A stretch of DNA of 64,000 nucleotides from Chryseobacterium antibioticum (GTDB lineage Bacteria > Bacteroidota > Bacteroidia > Flavobacteriales > Weeksellaceae), in assembly GCF_012927325.1 (NCBI RefSeq), contig NZ_JABBGI010000008.1, positions 101,120-165,119 of the forward strand. The letters are read 5' to 3'. Of this stretch, positions 34,247 to 42,480 are shown in pieces. A model generated the notes under the pieces. That model saw nothing but the letters and a program-made list of their open reading frames with translations, searched no databases and was not told the origin of the DNA. Both the position numbers and the translations under genes were made by a program. Position 1 is the stretch's first letter; every line of letters begins with the position of its first letter.

Positions 34247-35572
34247 ATGTCCGGAAACATTCTGATCATCGATGATGAGATCAAGCTCCTTAAACTACTG
34301 GGGATGATCCTTTCCCAAGAAAATTTTAATGTCAAAGAAGCTTCTACAGCACGTTCTGCGATGATCATGCTCGAGCAGCATGAATTTGATGTCGTTTTAT
34401 GTGATGTCCGGCTTCCCGATGCTTTTGGGGTAGAACTCGTACGCTCCATCAAAACCAAATATCCACATCTCGAAATTATTCTGATGACTGCTTTCGGGAA
34501 TATTACCGATGCTGTCCAGGCCATGAAAAACGGGGCATATGATTATCTGGTGAAAGGAGACGACAATGAGAAAATCATTCCGTTGGTGTATAAGGCATTA
34601 GAAAAAGTAAAGGATAATCGTTCTAAAATTGTTCAAAAAATAACCATATCAAAAGGATTCGGACAGATCATCGGAACTTCTCCTTTGATTCTTCAGTCTA
34701 AAAAGCTTGCTGAAAAAGTAGCTTTAACGGATGCTGCCGTTCTTCTGACCGGAGAAACAGGAACCGGAAAAGAAGTTTTCGCCAATGCCATCCACGAAGG
34801 AAGCGATAGAAAGAAAAATAATTTTGTAGCCATCAACTGTTCTGCGTTCAGTAAAGAAATACTGGAAAGTGAACTTTTCGGACATAAACAAGGCGCTTTT
34901 ACGGGTGCTGTAAAGGATAAAAAAGGGCTGATCGAAGAAGCCAATGGCGGAACATTATTTCTGGATGAAATAGGAGAGATGCCTATTGAGCTGCAGGCCA
35001 AACTGCTTCGTGTCCTAGAAACCGGAGAGTTTATCAAAATGGGTGAAACGAAAGTTTCAAGATCAGATTTCAGACTGATTGCTGCGACCAACAGAGATCT
35101 GGAGCATGAAATAAAACAAGGTCAATTCCGGGAGGATCTCTATTTCCGACTGAATGTATTCGAAATTCATCTTCCGCCATTACGTGAAAGAAAAGAAGAT
35201 TTGAAAATGCTGGCCAAAAATTTCATCGATATTTTCTCCCGAAAACTTCATCTTTCAAACCTTGAGGTCAATCCGGATTATTTTAAAACACTGGAAAAAA
35301 ACGACTGGAAAGGAAATATCCGCGAGCTTAGAAATGCGGTGGAAAGAAGTCTTATTTTAATGGAAGACAATATTCTTGATGCTGAAAGTCTGCCGCATTA
35401 TTCAGATAAAATTGTTCCTGAAAGTGACTCATTAAGCATGAGATCCCTGGAAAAAATACATATCCAAAAAGTCCTGCAATACACCAAAGGCAATAAAGCC
35501 GAAGCAGCCAGACTACTGGAAATCGGCATTGCAACGCTGTACCGCAAGCTGGAGGAGTATGGATGGAGGTAA
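34247..35572 (+). CDS. sigma-54-dependent response regulator, NtrC type
   Basis: A 441-residue activator. The receiver domain has its phospho-acceptor Asp53 in VVLCDVRLPD. The AAA+ domain has Walker A LLTGETGTGKEVFA, the sigma-54 contact loop GAFTGA, and Walker B GGTLFLDEIGEM. The C terminus is a Fis-type helix-turn-helix (GNKAEAARLLEIGIATLYRKL). I took the ATG at 34247 because the extension from 34196 lacks homology. It is the only response regulator near the kdp genes and the histidine kinase downstream, and no OmpR-type KdpE is present. I infer it replaces KdpE in this locus. Confidence 0.93.
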   Translation: MSGNILIIDDEIKLLKLLGMILSQENFNVKEASTARSAMIMLEQHEFDVVLCDVRLPDAFGVELVRSIKTKYPHLEIILMTAFGNITDAVQAMKNGAYDYLVKGDDNEKIIPLVYKALEKVKDNRSKIVQKITISKGFGQIIGTSPLILQSKKLAEKVALTDAAVLLTGETGTGKEVFANAIHEGSDRKKNNFVAINCSAFSKEILESELFGHKQGAFTGAVKDKKGLIEEANGGTLFLDEIGEMPIELQAKLLRVLETGEFIKMGETKVSRSDFRLIAATNRDLEHEIKQGQFREDLYFRLNVFEIHLPPLRERKEDLKMLAKNFIDIFSRKLHLSNLEVNPDYFKTLEKNDWKGNIRELRNAVERSLILMEDNILDAESLPHYSDKIVPESDSLSMRSLEKIHIQKVLQYTKGNKAEAARLLEIGIATLYRKLEEYGWR

Positions 35573-35880
35573 ATGGATTGCGGAGCTTGAGAGTTTGAGG
35601 GTTTTAGAGTTTCGGAATGCAAAATACGGGATTCAGGTGTTTGGACGTGCACGTCTCAAAATAAACTTTAGCCTTGACCTCAGGCTAAAATCTCACGTCT
35701 GAAATCTGATGTCTCATACCTGGCATCTGAAATCTTGTTTCTTGAATTTATCCTTCATCTGCAAAACAAAATTCACCATTACCATTTTCCAATTCTCGCC
35801 TTAATCTAACAGTCTCATGTCTCGTATCTGAAATCTAACATCAATCTCTAGCTTCTAACTTCTACTCCCTATCATTTCAA
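35573..35880. repeat. gene-free region with dispersed repeat R3
   Basis: A shorter, diverged relative of R1/R2: gagagtttgagggttttaga, then acgtgcacgt, a hairpin tttagcct...aggctaaa (35667-35689), then the heptad run with tctgaaatctgatgtctcat and later the ctagcttctaacttcta unit also seen at 15047-15060. No ORF was seen. It lies between the response regulator and its terminator. Confidence 0.65.
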
Positions 35881-35886
35881 TAAACG

Positions 35887-35911
35887 AGCCTATCAAAATG
35901 ATAGGCTTTTG
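35887..35911 (+). terminator. rho-independent terminator upstream of the kdp operon
   Basis: Stem agcctatca (35887-35895) pairs with tgataggct (35899-35907) and is followed by ttt. It ends transcription from the response regulator and isolates the kdp promoter. Confidence 0.85.
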
Positions 35912-35982
35912 TGTTTTGGTACGATTGAGTTATTTTACATAAGTATCTGTTATTTAATTGTTTGATTGTTTAGTTTTCAGAG

Positions 35983-35998
35983 TGGACCTCTTTTTGGC
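35983..35998 (+). promoter_or_regulatory. candidate sigma-54 (-24/-12) promoter of the kdp operon
   Basis: tggacctctttttggc aligns with the sigma-54 consensus TGGCACnnnnnTTGCA: the TGG and TTG blocks have the correct 8-base spacing, but the -12 GC is shifted to GGC. The predicted start near 36010 is about 18 bases before the first small ORF. The adjacent gene encodes a sigma-54 activator, which raises the prior; the imperfect -12 element lowers it. Confidence 0.42.
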
Positions 35999-36027
35999 CT
36001 ATAGGACGTGAATAAAATATTTTAAAA

Positions 36028-36135
36028 ATGACAATTTCAAGAAAAACGTTCAAAAAACGTGAGCATGCAGGCTTCAGTCTGCTGATGGTATCGTACGTAC
36101 TTATGACTCTATTAACTTTAATAATAACGATATGA
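36028..36135 (+). CDS. putative small membrane protein, first ORF of the kdp operon
   Basis: A 35-residue ORF: a basic N terminus MTISRKTFKKREHAG, then one hydrophobic helix SLLMVSYVLMTLLTLIITI. The stop overlaps the next small ORF as ATGA, which supports translation of both. It has no family name I know; a kdp-linked single-pass peptide is inferred from position only. Confidence 0.5.
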   Translation: MTISRKTFKKREHAGFSLLMVSYVLMTLLTLIITI

Positions 36136-36215
36136 TGCTGATAAGTTTGATCCTGCTTTTTGCAGTGATATTCTGGCTTCTTTATAAATCCGTTGAATTT
36201 TTTGATAAAATATAA
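36132..36215 (+). CDS. putative small membrane protein, second ORF of the kdp operon
   Basis: A 27-residue ORF beginning MMLISLILLFAVIFWLLYKS, a single transmembrane helix with a short charged tail ending DKI. It is coupled by an ATGA overlap to the preceding ORF, and four bases separate it from kdpF. Its size and form resemble KdpF, so it may be a second KdpF-like stabilising peptide. Confidence 0.5.
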   Translation: MMLISLILLFAVIFWLLYKSVEFFDKI

Positions 36216-36219
36216 AAAT

Positions 36220-36297
36220 ATGTGGAGTTTATTTTTCCTTTCAATTCTGGCCTTCGTTTACATCTGCTACGTTTTGCTGAAACCTGAAAAATTTTAA
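36220..36297 (+). CDS. kdpF: KdpF, small subunit of the K+-transporting ATPase
   Basis: A 25-residue single-helix peptide MWSLFFLSILAFVYICYVLL followed by KPEKF. The C-terminal L-x-PE-x-F is the KdpF hallmark, and the gene stops 6 bp before kdpA. KdpF stabilises the KdpABC complex by binding between KdpA and lipid. It is easily missed by gene callers because of its size. Confidence 0.85.
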   Translation: MWSLFFLSILAFVYICYVLLKPEKF

Positions 36298-36303
36298 CCG
36301 GTC

Positions 36304-37998
36304 ATGAATACAGAAATTTTAGGCGTTATTGCCATGTTTGTCATTACATTAGTTATTGGAATATTTCTGGGGAAATACATTGCTAATGTGTACGGGTACA
36401 AAAAGACCTTTTTAGATCCTGTTTTTGAACCTGTTGAAAAATTAATTTATAAAATATCGGGGATCAATCCAAACCGTCAGATGACCTGGAAACAGAATAT
36501 GTATGCCATGCTGACGATCAACCTGGTTTGGTTCGTGATCGGATTCCTGATTCTGATGACTCAGTCCTGGCTTCCCTTAAATCCTGACGGAAACCCGAAT
36601 ATGTCACCTGATCTCGCCTTTAATACGGCTATTTCCTTCCTGGTGAACTGTAACCTTCAGCACTATTCAGGAGAAACGGGAGTGAGCTATTTAAGCCAGC
36701 TTTATCTGATGTTCCTGCAGTTTGTGACCGCAGCTACCGGAATGGCAGCAATGGCCGTCCTTTTCAAAGCTTTTAAAGAGAAAACAACGACAGAATTAGG
36801 GAATTTCTATGATTTCTTTACTAAATCTGTGATCAGAATACTCGTTCCAATCAGTATCCTTGTTGCCCTGATTCTTTCTGCCAACGGAAGTCCGATGACT
36901 TTCGAAGGAAAAGATCATATCACAACGCTGGAAGGACAGAAAATTGATGTTTCAAGAGGTCCTGTAGCCGCTTTTGTGGCGATCAAGCATTTGGGAACCA
37001 ATGGGGGAGGTTTCTTCGGAGCCAACTCAGCACATCCGCTTGAGAACCCGAACTATGTGACGAATATGACCGAAATGGTTACTCAGATGATCATTCCGTT
37101 TGCATTGGTTTTTGCATTAGGATTTTATCTGAAAAAGAGAAAACTGTCATGGGTGATCTTTACCGTAATGACGGTTGGTTTCTTGGCACTTGCCGTTCCG
37201 AACGTTGTGAATGAAACAAACGGAAACCCTCTCATCACGCAGATGGGCGCTGACAGTAACCTTGGTGCAATGGAAGGCAAAGAAATCCGTTTCGGAAGTG
37301 CATCTTCAGGATATTGGAGTATTGCAACGACGGTGATCTCAACAGGGTCCGTGAATTCGATGCATGACAGTACCATGCCGCTTTCAGGAATGAACGAGCT
37401 GCTGGCCATGATGATCAACTGCTTCTACGGAGGCTGCGGTGTCGGAATTCTCAATTATTTCATCTTTATCATTCTCGCTGTATTCATCAGTGGTCTGATG
37501 GTGGGAAGGACACCGGAATTCATGGGTAAGAAAATTGAAGCTAAAGAAATGAAGATCGCAATGATCGTTGCTCTTTTCCATCCCTTTCTGATACTTGTGG
37601 GAACAGCGTTAACTGCCTATCTGCCGGAATTTGGTGCCAAAACATTGAATAATCCAGGTTTCCACGGGTTCAGTGAAATGTTGTACGAGTTTACTTCTTC
37701 TTCTGCGAATAACGGTTCCGGCTTTGAAGGTCTTGGCGACAATACTCCTTGGTGGAATATCTCAACAGGAATTGTATTGCTGTTATCCAGATTTATTCCG
37801 ATCATAGGACCGATAGCGATTGCAGGATTATTGGCACAGAAAAAATTCATCCCGGAAAGTTCAGGAACTCTAAAAACAGATACGGCTACTTTCGGCTTTA
37901 TGACGCTGGCGGTGATCCTGCTTATTGCGGCGCTGTCTTTCTTCCCTGCATTAACATTAGGACCTATCGCAGAACAGATCCAGTATTTCTCTAAATAA
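36304..37998 (+). CDS. kdpA: K+-transporting ATPase subunit A
   Basis: The potassium-selective channel-like subunit of the KdpFABC high-affinity uptake pump, 564 residues, inner membrane. It has about ten transmembrane helices and the four degenerate selectivity-filter loops, including SFLVNCNLQHYSGE, LGTNGGGFFGANSAHPLENP and SANNGSGFEGL. It begins 6 bp after kdpF. Unusually, 323 bp of repeat-like DNA separate it from kdpB, which in most bacteria follows directly. Confidence 0.97.
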   Translation: MNTEILGVIAMFVITLVIGIFLGKYIANVYGYKKTFLDPVFEPVEKLIYKISGINPNRQMTWKQNMYAMLTINLVWFVIGFLILMTQSWLPLNPDGNPNMSPDLAFNTAISFLVNCNLQHYSGETGVSYLSQLYLMFLQFVTAATGMAAMAVLFKAFKEKTTTELGNFYDFFTKSVIRILVPISILVALILSANGSPMTFEGKDHITTLEGQKIDVSRGPVAAFVAIKHLGTNGGGFFGANSAHPLENPNYVTNMTEMVTQMIIPFALVFALGFYLKKRKLSWVIFTVMTVGFLALAVPNVVNETNGNPLITQMGADSNLGAMEGKEIRFGSASSGYWSIATTVISTGSVNSMHDSTMPLSGMNELLAMMINCFYGGCGVGILNYFIFIILAVFISGLMVGRTPEFMGKKIEAKEMKIAMIVALFHPFLILVGTALTAYLPEFGAKTLNNPGFHGFSEMLYEFTSSSANNGSGFEGLGDNTPWWNISTGIVLLLSRFIPIIGPIAIAGLLAQKKFIPESSGTLKTDTATFGFMTLAVILLIAALSFFPALTLGPIAEQIQYFSK

Positions 37999-38321
37999 AA
38001 GAAAATTAATTTTTTAAACCATTAAGAAGATAAAAGAGGTTAAGAATACTAAGCTGTACGGACAATATGCAGCAATCTTAAAAATATTCTTTTGAATATA
38101 ATCTTAATTCTTCTTCACCCCTAAATAGCTCTTAATGGTTTAAGTATCAATAATTAAAATTACAATCAATAGTCAACCATTAGGAGGATTGAAATATCAG
38201 GAAATCAGTCTATAACTCATCGAAACATTCACCTGAATATATTATCCATTTTCATTCCTTATTATTTTAGTCTTTCTTAATGGTTACCATTGATTTATAA
38301 TGATATAACTCTTTCAAAAAA
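37999..38321. repeat. inverted-repeat element inserted between kdpA and kdpB
   Basis: ttaaaccattaag (38014-38026) is the exact reverse complement of cttaatggtttaa (38131-38143). A second pair, aaccatta (38175-38182) and taatggtt (near 38277-38284), follows. The interior has paired ttaagaat/cttaattctt-like segments. No ORF is present. It would place long hairpins in the kdpA-kdpB mRNA. Confidence 0.75.
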
Positions 38322-40361
38322 ATGAAAAATCAATCACAGACATTGTTTCAAAAAGATTTGGTGAACGAAGCGATCAAACAGTCCTTCGTTAAACTGAATC
38401 CGAAAATCATGTTTAAAAATCCCGTGATGTTCCTGGTGGAAGTCGGAACAGTGGTGATGTTTATTGTAAGTCTTTTCAGTCTTACAGGGGACAAATCACA
38501 GGGGAGCTTTGCTTATAACTTTACCGTATTCATTATTTTATTTTTCACGGTTCTTTTTGCCAACTTTGCTGAGGCTATTGCTGAAGCAAGAGGAAAGGCA
38601 CAAGCGGATACGCTTAGAAAAACGCGTGAAGAAACTCCGGCCAAAGTCGTGGTAGACAACAAACCAGGATTTCAGGTAGAAACTGTTCTCAGGATGTCTG
38701 CCGAAATGAAACTGGGCGATATTTTCCTTTGTGAAACCGGAGATCAGATCCCGATGGACGGGGAGATCATAGAAGGGCTTGCTACCATTGATGAATCGGC
38801 AATCACCGGAGAAAGTGCGCCCGTGATCCGTGAATCCGGAGGTGATAAAAGCTCCGTAACAGGTGGAACAAAAGTGCTTTCTGATAGAATAAAAGTGAAA
38901 GTAACGACTAAACCGGGAGAATCTTTCTTAGATAAAATGATTGCCCTTGTAGAAGGAGCTTCAAGACAGAAAACACCTAATGAAATCGCATTAACTATAC
39001 TTTTAGCAGGATTTACCCTGACCTTTATTATCGTCACACTCACTTTAAAACCTTTTGCAGACTACGCGCAGACTCCCATTACCATTGCGGCATTTATATC
39101 ACTTTTCGTTTGTTTGATTCCCACAACCATTGGAGGTCTGCTTTCTGCAATCGGGATCGCCGGAATGGACAGAGCATTGAGAGCGAATGTAATCACCAAA
39201 AGTGGTAAAGCAGTAGAAACTGCCGGAGACATCGATGTATTACTGCTTGATAAAACAGGAACCATTACCATCGGAAACCGTAAAGCAACAGAATTTCACC
39301 CTGCTGACGGAATCAGATTACCGGATTTCATTAAAGCTTCTGCATTAAGTTCAGTAGCAGATGAAACGCCGGAAGGAAAATCCATCATAGAACTAAGCCA
39401 GCTGAAAGCAGAAGATCTTCTTGTTCCCAACCCGGTCTATATTGATTTCTCAGCAGAAACGAGAACCTCAGGAATCGATTTTGAAGACACAAGGATCAGA
39501 AAAGGAGCTTATGACACGATAAAAAAACTGACAGAAAAAGCCGGGAACATCTTTCCGAAAGAAACCCAGGATGCCGTTACCAAAATTTCTGAAAACGGGG
39601 GAACCCCTCTTGTTGTCAGCGTTAATGAAAAAGTCTGGGGCGTCATCGAACTTCAGGACATCATTAAAACAGGAATTCAGGAACGCTTCCAGAGACTGAG
39701 AAAAATGGGGGTAAAAACGGTGATGGTAACCGGAGATAATCCTCTGACTGCAAAATTCATCGCTGAAAAAGCAGGCGTAGATGATTTCATTGCGGAAGCC
39801 AAGCCCGAAGACAAAATGAACTACATCAAAAAAGAACAGCAAGAAGGAAAGCTGGTCGCCATGATGGGAGACGGAACCAATGATGCTCCGGCACTGGCTC
39901 AGGCCGATGTGGGGGTAGCAATGAACAGTGGAACACAGGCCGCAAAAGAAGCCGGTAACATGGTAGACCTTGACAATGACCCTACAAAACTGATCGAGAT
40001 CGTAGAAATTGGAAAACAGCTGCTGATGACCCGTGGAACATTGACGACTTTCAGTATTGCGAATGACGTTGCTAAATATTTTGCCATTATTCCGGCACTG
40101 TTCATTACCTTTATTCCATCACTGCAGAAGTTAAACATCATGAATCTTCACAGCCCGGAAACAGCGATTTTATCAGCCGTTATTTTCAATGCCGTGATCA
40201 TTCCTTTCCTTATTCCACTCGCATTAAAAGGAGTTGCCTACAAACCGATCGGTGCCAGTGCATTATTGAGAAGAAACCTTTTTATTTATGGTTTGGGTGG
40301 TGTTATCGTTCCTTTCATCGGCATTAAGATCATTGATTTAGTGGTTAGTTTATTCTATTAA
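38322..40361 (+). CDS. kdpB: K+-transporting ATPase subunit B (P-type ATPase)
   Basis: The catalytic subunit of KdpFABC, 679 residues. The phosphorylated residue is Asp310 in [17 protein letters not shown] (residues 162-165) is the actuator loop whose Ser is the inhibitory phosphorylation site in Escherichia coli; [18 protein letters not shown] is the hinge. Seven transmembrane helices fit the KdpB pattern. kdpC follows 10 bp later. Separation from kdpA by a repeat may affect subunit balance. Confidence 0.97.
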   Translation: MKNQSQTLFQKDLVNEAIKQSFVKLNPKIMFKNPVMFLVEVGTVVMFIVSLFSLTGDKSQGSFAYNFTVFIILFFTVLFANFAEAIAEARGKAQADTLRKTREETPAKVVVDNKPGFQVETVLRMSAEMKLGDIFLCETGDQIPMDGEIIEGLATIDESAITGESAPVIRESGGDKSSVTGGTKVLSDRIKVKVTTKPGESFLDKMIALVEGASRQKTPNEIALTILLAGFTLTFIIVTLTLKPFADYAQTPITIAAFISLFVCLIPTTIGGLLSAIGIAGMDRALRANVITKSGKAVETAGDIDVLLLDKTGTITIGNRKATEFHPADGIRLPDFIKASALSSVADETPEGKSIIELSQLKAEDLLVPNPVYIDFSAETRTSGIDFEDTRIRKGAYDTIKKLTEKAGNIFPKETQDAVTKISENGGTPLVVSVNEKVWGVIELQDIIKTGIQERFQRLRKMGVKTVMVTGDNPLTAKFIAEKAGVDDFIAEAKPEDKMNYIKKEQQEGKLVAMMGDGTNDAPALAQADVGVAMNSGTQAAKEAGNMVDLDNDPTKLIEIVEIGKQLLMTRGTLTTFSIANDVAKYFAIIPALFITFIPSLQKLNIMNLHSPETAILSAVIFNAVIIPFLIPLALKGVAYKPIGASALLRRNLFIYGLGGVIVPFIGIKIIDLVVSLFY

Positions 40362-40371
40362 AATTTAAAAA

Positions 40372-40929
40372 ATGAAAAATCATATTGTTACAGCATTCAG
40401 ACTCACTTTTGTAATGCTGGCTATCGTAGGAATTTATCTGCTTATCGTGTACGGAGGCTCAAAAGTTTTGCCTACAAAAGGAAATGCGGAGATCATTACC
40501 CGGAACGGGCAGAAGTTTTATGCGAATATCGGGCAGGAATTTAAATCTGAAAAATACTTTCACGGGCGTCCATCATCTGTTAATTATAATGCAGCAGGAA
40601 GCGGTGGAAGCAATAAAGGCCCAAGTAACGAAGAATACCTGGAAACCGTCCAAAAAAGAATAGACACTTTAAAAATGGAACATCCGGGAATGGAGAATAC
40701 AAAAGTTCCTGTAGAGCTGGTTACAGCTAGTGGAAGCGGTCTCGATCCCGATATTTCTGAAGAAGGCGCTTTGTATCAGGTAAAGAAAATTGCTGAAGTA
40801 CGAAATCTTTCTGAGGAAAAAGTAAGAGATTTAGTGAAAAATCAAACAGAGAAACCGTTTTTAGGGCTTTTAGGTCCATCAAAAGTAAATGTGCTGAAGC
40901 TTAATCTCGCTTTAGATCAATTAAAATAA
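40372..40929 (+). CDS. kdpC: K+-transporting ATPase subunit C
   Basis: A 185-residue single-pass subunit that increases ATP affinity of the Kdp pump. One N-terminal helix (residues 7-28) precedes a periplasmic-type domain with KYFHGRPSSVNYNAAGSGGSN and VTASGSGLDPDISEEGA, both strongly conserved. It lies between kdpB and the porin gene with short spacers. Confidence 0.97.
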   Translation: MKNHIVTAFRLTFVMLAIVGIYLLIVYGGSKVLPTKGNAEIITRNGQKFYANIGQEFKSEKYFHGRPSSVNYNAAGSGGSNKGPSNEEYLETVQKRIDTLKMEHPGMENTKVPVELVTASGSGLDPDISEEGALYQVKKIAEVRNLSEEKVRDLVKNQTEKPFLGLLGPSKVNVLKLNLALDQLK

Positions 40930-40942
40930 TGTAGCTATTATC

Positions 40943-42031
40943 GTGAAAAAATATATCATTACCAGTGCAGTATTATTCGGGATCTTTTTCCCGAAAGCAC
41001 AGTCATCAGATTCATTAAAAACAGAAAATAAAGTAACATTTTCTGCTTATGCAGAACTTTTCTACACTTATGATCTTAATGAACCTGCCAATCATTTCCG
41101 TCAGAATTTTTTATATTCTTACAACAGACATAATGAGCTCAATCTGAATTTAGGATTGATAAAAGCGAATTATCAGAGTGAGAACCTTCGTGCTAATGTG
41201 GCTTTAATGGCCGGAACGTATGCACAGGATAATATGGCTGCAGAACAGGACGCATTACGTTATGTTAATGAAGCAAATATTGGGATTAAGATTTCAAAGA
41301 ACAAAAACTTGTGGATCGATGCCGGAATTATGCCTTCCCACATCGGTTGGGAAAGTGCTATAGGAAAGGACAATGTCAACCTGACTAGAAGTTTTGCCGC
41401 TGAAAATTCTCCTTATTTTGAAACCGGAGCGAAGGTTTCTTATACATCAGATAGCGGAAAATGGTTTGTAAGCGGACTAGTGTTGAATGGTTGGCAGCGG
41501 ATCGCAAAGCCGGAAGGAAACCAGACCATTTCTTTTGGGCATCAGGTAACCTACAAACCAACAGAAAAGATTACGCTTAACAGCAGCTCTTTCATCGGAA
41601 ACGACAAATCAAAGGATGAAAAAAGGATGCGTTATTTCCATGATCTTTATGGAAGTTTTCAGCTGACAGATCAATTTTCTGCGTTGCTGGGGTTTGATAT
41701 CGGTGCAGAACAGAAAACCAAAGGAAGCAGCAGCTACAATATCTGGTACACTCCCAATGTATTGATGAAATACCAGCTTGACAGTAAATGGGCTCTGGCA
41801 GGAAGATTTGAGTATTACAATGATAAAAACGGCGTGATCATCAGTACCAAAACGCCCAATGGTTTCCAAACCTTCGGATATTCCCTGAATGTAGATTATG
41901 CAATTCTGAAAAATGTGGTTTTCCGTACTGAAGCAAGGGGCTTCACATCCAAAGATGCCATTTTTGTAAAGAATGATGAGATGAAACAAGGGAATTTCTT
42001 TATTACAACAAGTTTGGCTGCATGGTTTTAG
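40943..42031 (+). CDS. outer-membrane beta-barrel porin of the kdp operon
   Basis: A 362-residue beta-barrel protein (BBP2/OmpL-like porin family) with a GTG start, a signal peptide ending FFPKAQS, and alternating amphipathic strands to a terminal TTSLAAWF with the outer-membrane C-terminal aromatic. A typical block is NLWIDAGIMPSHIGWESAIG. The gene is 13 bp after kdpC, so it is very probably cotranscribed. I infer that it admits K+ or small ions through the outer membrane under potassium limitation. Confidence 0.85.
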   Translation: MKKYIITSAVLFGIFFPKAQSSDSLKTENKVTFSAYAELFYTYDLNEPANHFRQNFLYSYNRHNELNLNLGLIKANYQSENLRANVALMAGTYAQDNMAAEQDALRYVNEANIGIKISKNKNLWIDAGIMPSHIGWESAIGKDNVNLTRSFAAENSPYFETGAKVSYTSDSGKWFVSGLVLNGWQRIAKPEGNQTISFGHQVTYKPTEKITLNSSSFIGNDKSKDEKRMRYFHDLYGSFQLTDQFSALLGFDIGAEQKTKGSSSYNIWYTPNVLMKYQLDSKWALAGRFEYYNDKNGVIISTKTPNGFQTFGYSLNVDYAILKNVVFRTEARGFTSKDAIFVKNDEMKQGNFFITTSLAAWF

Positions 42032-42064
42032 AAAGTGAAAAGTGAATAATGAAGAGTGAAAAAT

Positions 42065-42455
42065 AATTAACCACAAAAGGCACAAAAGATTTTGACACTT
42101 AAGTTATTTAAAGTTTAAATACTTTGTCAATATTAAGATCACATAAGTTTAAAAAAAATCAAAGATTTTTATTCCATCGAATGATTAAAGATCTGTGTAA
42201 TCTGCGGGAGATAAAAAAATATGTATCAAAAGAGTAACAAAGCCTTATAATATGTATGTTTTTATAAAACCAAAAGTTATAACAAAGACAACTACTAAAC
42301 CAAACCGACGATAATTCCCCGATGGAGGGGTGGCTAAGATTCAAAGAATTTTGAAAGGGTGGTTCAAGGTAGTTCAAGAAAAAATACCCAAATAATCGTA
42401 ACTTACTTATACATTCTAAAGTGTTGGAAAATAAACCTTTTGTGCCTTTTGTATT
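42065..42455. repeat. composite repeat between the porin and kdpD genes
   Basis: acaaaaggcacaaaag (42073-42088) is the exact reverse complement of 42437-42452. The 350-bp interior holds an aatcaaagattttt hairpin, an aatctgtgtaatctgcgg unit, and an atggaggggtggctaagatt block (from 42322) that recurs inverted at 61911-61953. There is no convincing gene: the minus-strand frame 42159-42539 runs through these repeats. This is a separate interruption of the kdp locus. Confidence 0.72.
42322..42364 (+). repeat. GGAGGGGTGG repeat, copy 1
   Basis: atggaggggtggctaagatt, then caaagaattttgaaagggtg. The copy at 61911-61953 is its reverse-complement relative, with a few mismatches. Both occur in gene-free DNA. 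Confidence 0.7.
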
Positions 42456-42480
42456 AAAAAAAATAAAGCAAAAAAAATCA

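Noticed and set aside
35573..36027. c-di-AMP riboswitch or other known riboswitch ahead of kdp
   Set aside because: I looked because some kdp operons carry one, but the region shows only repeat R3, a terminator and a promoter-like site; no conserved riboswitch core was recognised.
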